Shown piece by piece: positions 7,111 to 7,394 of a DNA stretch of 7,394 nt (positions are counted from its first letter, which is position 1; every line of letters begins with the position of its first letter). The stretch lies in assembly GCA_002347815.1 (NCBI GenBank), contig DDXV01000079.1:1-7394 (forward strand), written 5' to 3'. The position numbers and the translations under genes were made by a program. The notes under the pieces are model-generated. The model saw only the letters and a program-made list of their open reading frames with translations. It did no database searches and was not told the DNA's origin. Origin of the DNA: Syntrophaceae bacterium UBA2251 (lineage in GTDB: Bacteria; Desulfobacterota; Syntrophia; Syntrophales; UBA2251).

Positions 7111-7263
7111 ATGAATCATCAGCGGATAGGGTCATTATCGGAAAGAGAGATGGACAGCGACGGCCATGTCAAAAAAAATCCTGGGCACGAAACAAGCGGT
7201 TATTGGTTTCATCTACAATGTTGCAATATCATTATGTTTGGTAATGTGTTTCTTTCCAATTGA
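7111..7263 (+). CDS. Small hypothetical ORF in AT-rich cassette-like DNA
   Basis: A 50-residue frame beginning MNHQRIGSLSERE ends with a TGA at 7261-7263, 3 bases before the attC-like element. That is the usual arrangement of an integron cassette gene. An internal ATG at 7150 gives 37 residues, with GGAAAGAGAG just upstream as a poor ribosome binding site. The start at 7111 has none. A competing frame at 7166-7351 (61 residues, with the hydrophobic stretch IGFIYNVAISLCLVMCFF) reads straight through the attC-like element and is equally short. No family is recognised for either, and I cannot tell which, if any, is expressed. Confidence 0.3.
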   Translation: MNHQRIGSLSEREMDSDGHVKKNPGHETSGYWFHLQCCNIIMFGNVFLSN

Positions 7264-7266
7264 AAG

Positions 7267-7325
7267 GTTTAACGTTGCAAATCAGCCGTGCGGCGTAGCC
7301 GGTCGGCTGGATAAGATTGTTAGCG
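7267..7325 (+). mobile_element. Putative integron attC recombination site
   Basis: This 59-base element starts with GTTTAAC (fits the RYYYAAC core) and ends with GTTAGCG (close to GTTRRRY). Between them lies an imperfect hairpin: CAGCCG at 7283-7288 pairs with CGGCTG at 7304-7309, then a 2x2 mismatch, then CGGC/GCCG around a GTA loop. TAAC of the left core pairs with GTTA of the right core. The 9 bases between the two paired blocks on each side correspond to the spacer plus imperfect outer L-box region of attC sites. The right half matches the widely used degenerate attC consensus, as I remember it, at 18 of 23 positions without gaps (TCGGCTGGA, then ATTGTTAGC). Length and orientation agree with a cassette lying to its left. 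No integrase gene is in the window. Confidence 0.7.
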
Positions 7326-7349
7326 ATTTTATTTTGGTTTTTCACCTTT

Positions 7350-7355
7350 AGGAGG
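7350..7355 (+). promoter_or_regulatory. Ribosome binding site of the right-edge gene
   Basis: AGGAGG lies 8 bases before the ATG at 7364. It is a strong Shine-Dalgarno sequence in otherwise AT-rich DNA and supports a real gene start there. Confidence 0.75.
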
Positions 7356-7363
7356 TTGTAATA

Positions 7364-7394
7364 ATGTTGCTTTATCACCGATTTTCGCGAAGCT
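7364..7394 (+). CDS. Start of a gene cut by the window edge (next cassette ORF)
   Basis: An ATG with AGGAGG upstream opens a frame reading MLLYHRFSRS before the window ends. It begins 38 bases after the attC-like element, a normal distance for the first gene of the next integron cassette. Ten residues are too few to assign any function. Confidence 0.55.
   Translation, partial: MLLYHRFSRS

Noticed and set aside
7210..7325. Cyclic-dinucleotide (GEMM) riboswitch upstream of the right-edge gene
   Set aside because: GCAAAT and a GC-rich hairpin looked suggestive, but the conserved GEMM strands are absent. The attC architecture explains the sequence better.
1..7394. CRISPR array or insertion sequence
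   Set aside because: No regularly spaced direct repeats, transposase motifs or terminal inverted repeats were seen. GTTGCAA recurs only twice (7220-7226 and 7274-7280).

Overview
The window is GC-rich (roughly 65% by eye) for most of its length and looks like the chromosome of a strict or facultative anaerobe. The best guess is a deltaproteobacterium-like (Desulfobacterota/Syntrophobacterales-type) lineage. Reasons: a class I hybrid cluster protein with its usual Fe-S partner, a short three-module cobalamin methionine synthase without the reactivation domain, a tandem TetR regulator, and a CRP/FNR regulator remnant beside hcp. The lineage is inferred from gene content only. The run of Gs at bases 1-17 suggests a contig edge.

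Layout, left to right. (1) 1-55: poly-G and a short spacer. (2) 56-1273, minus: a 405-residue protein with two complete TetR DNA-binding domains in one chain. (3) 1328-3760, minus: a MetH-type methionine synthase with homocysteine, pterin and B12 modules. It has a good sigma70-type promoter at 3859-3887 and probably shares a transcript with the downstream TetR gene. (4) 3936-3965: a strong hairpin terminator separating metH from the operon to its right. It is followed by about 200 bases without a recognisable gene, which hold a 16-bp perfect palindrome. (5) 4162-4899 and 4920-6554, minus: an hcp operon, with hcp first and its ferredoxin-like companion second. (6) 6619-7008, plus: the C-terminal part of a CRP/FNR-family regulator, divergent from hcp. 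Its sensor domain is gone, so it is probably a broken hcpR-type gene. (7) 7085-7394: base composition drops sharply to AT-rich. A 59-base element here has the architecture of an integron attC recombination site. A small reading frame ends 3 bases before it, and a new gene with a strong ribosome binding site starts 38 bases after it and runs off the window.

Functionally, the left part is ordinary one-carbon/methionine metabolism plus a regulator. The middle is nitrosative-stress or redox defence (Hcp and a likely electron-transfer partner) whose dedicated regulator appears to have been lost. The right edge looks like the start of an integron cassette array or an integrase-less attC cluster. 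No integrase is visible, so whether it belongs to a full integron cannot be decided here. The integron-like edge and the truncated regulator are the most notable parts of the window.
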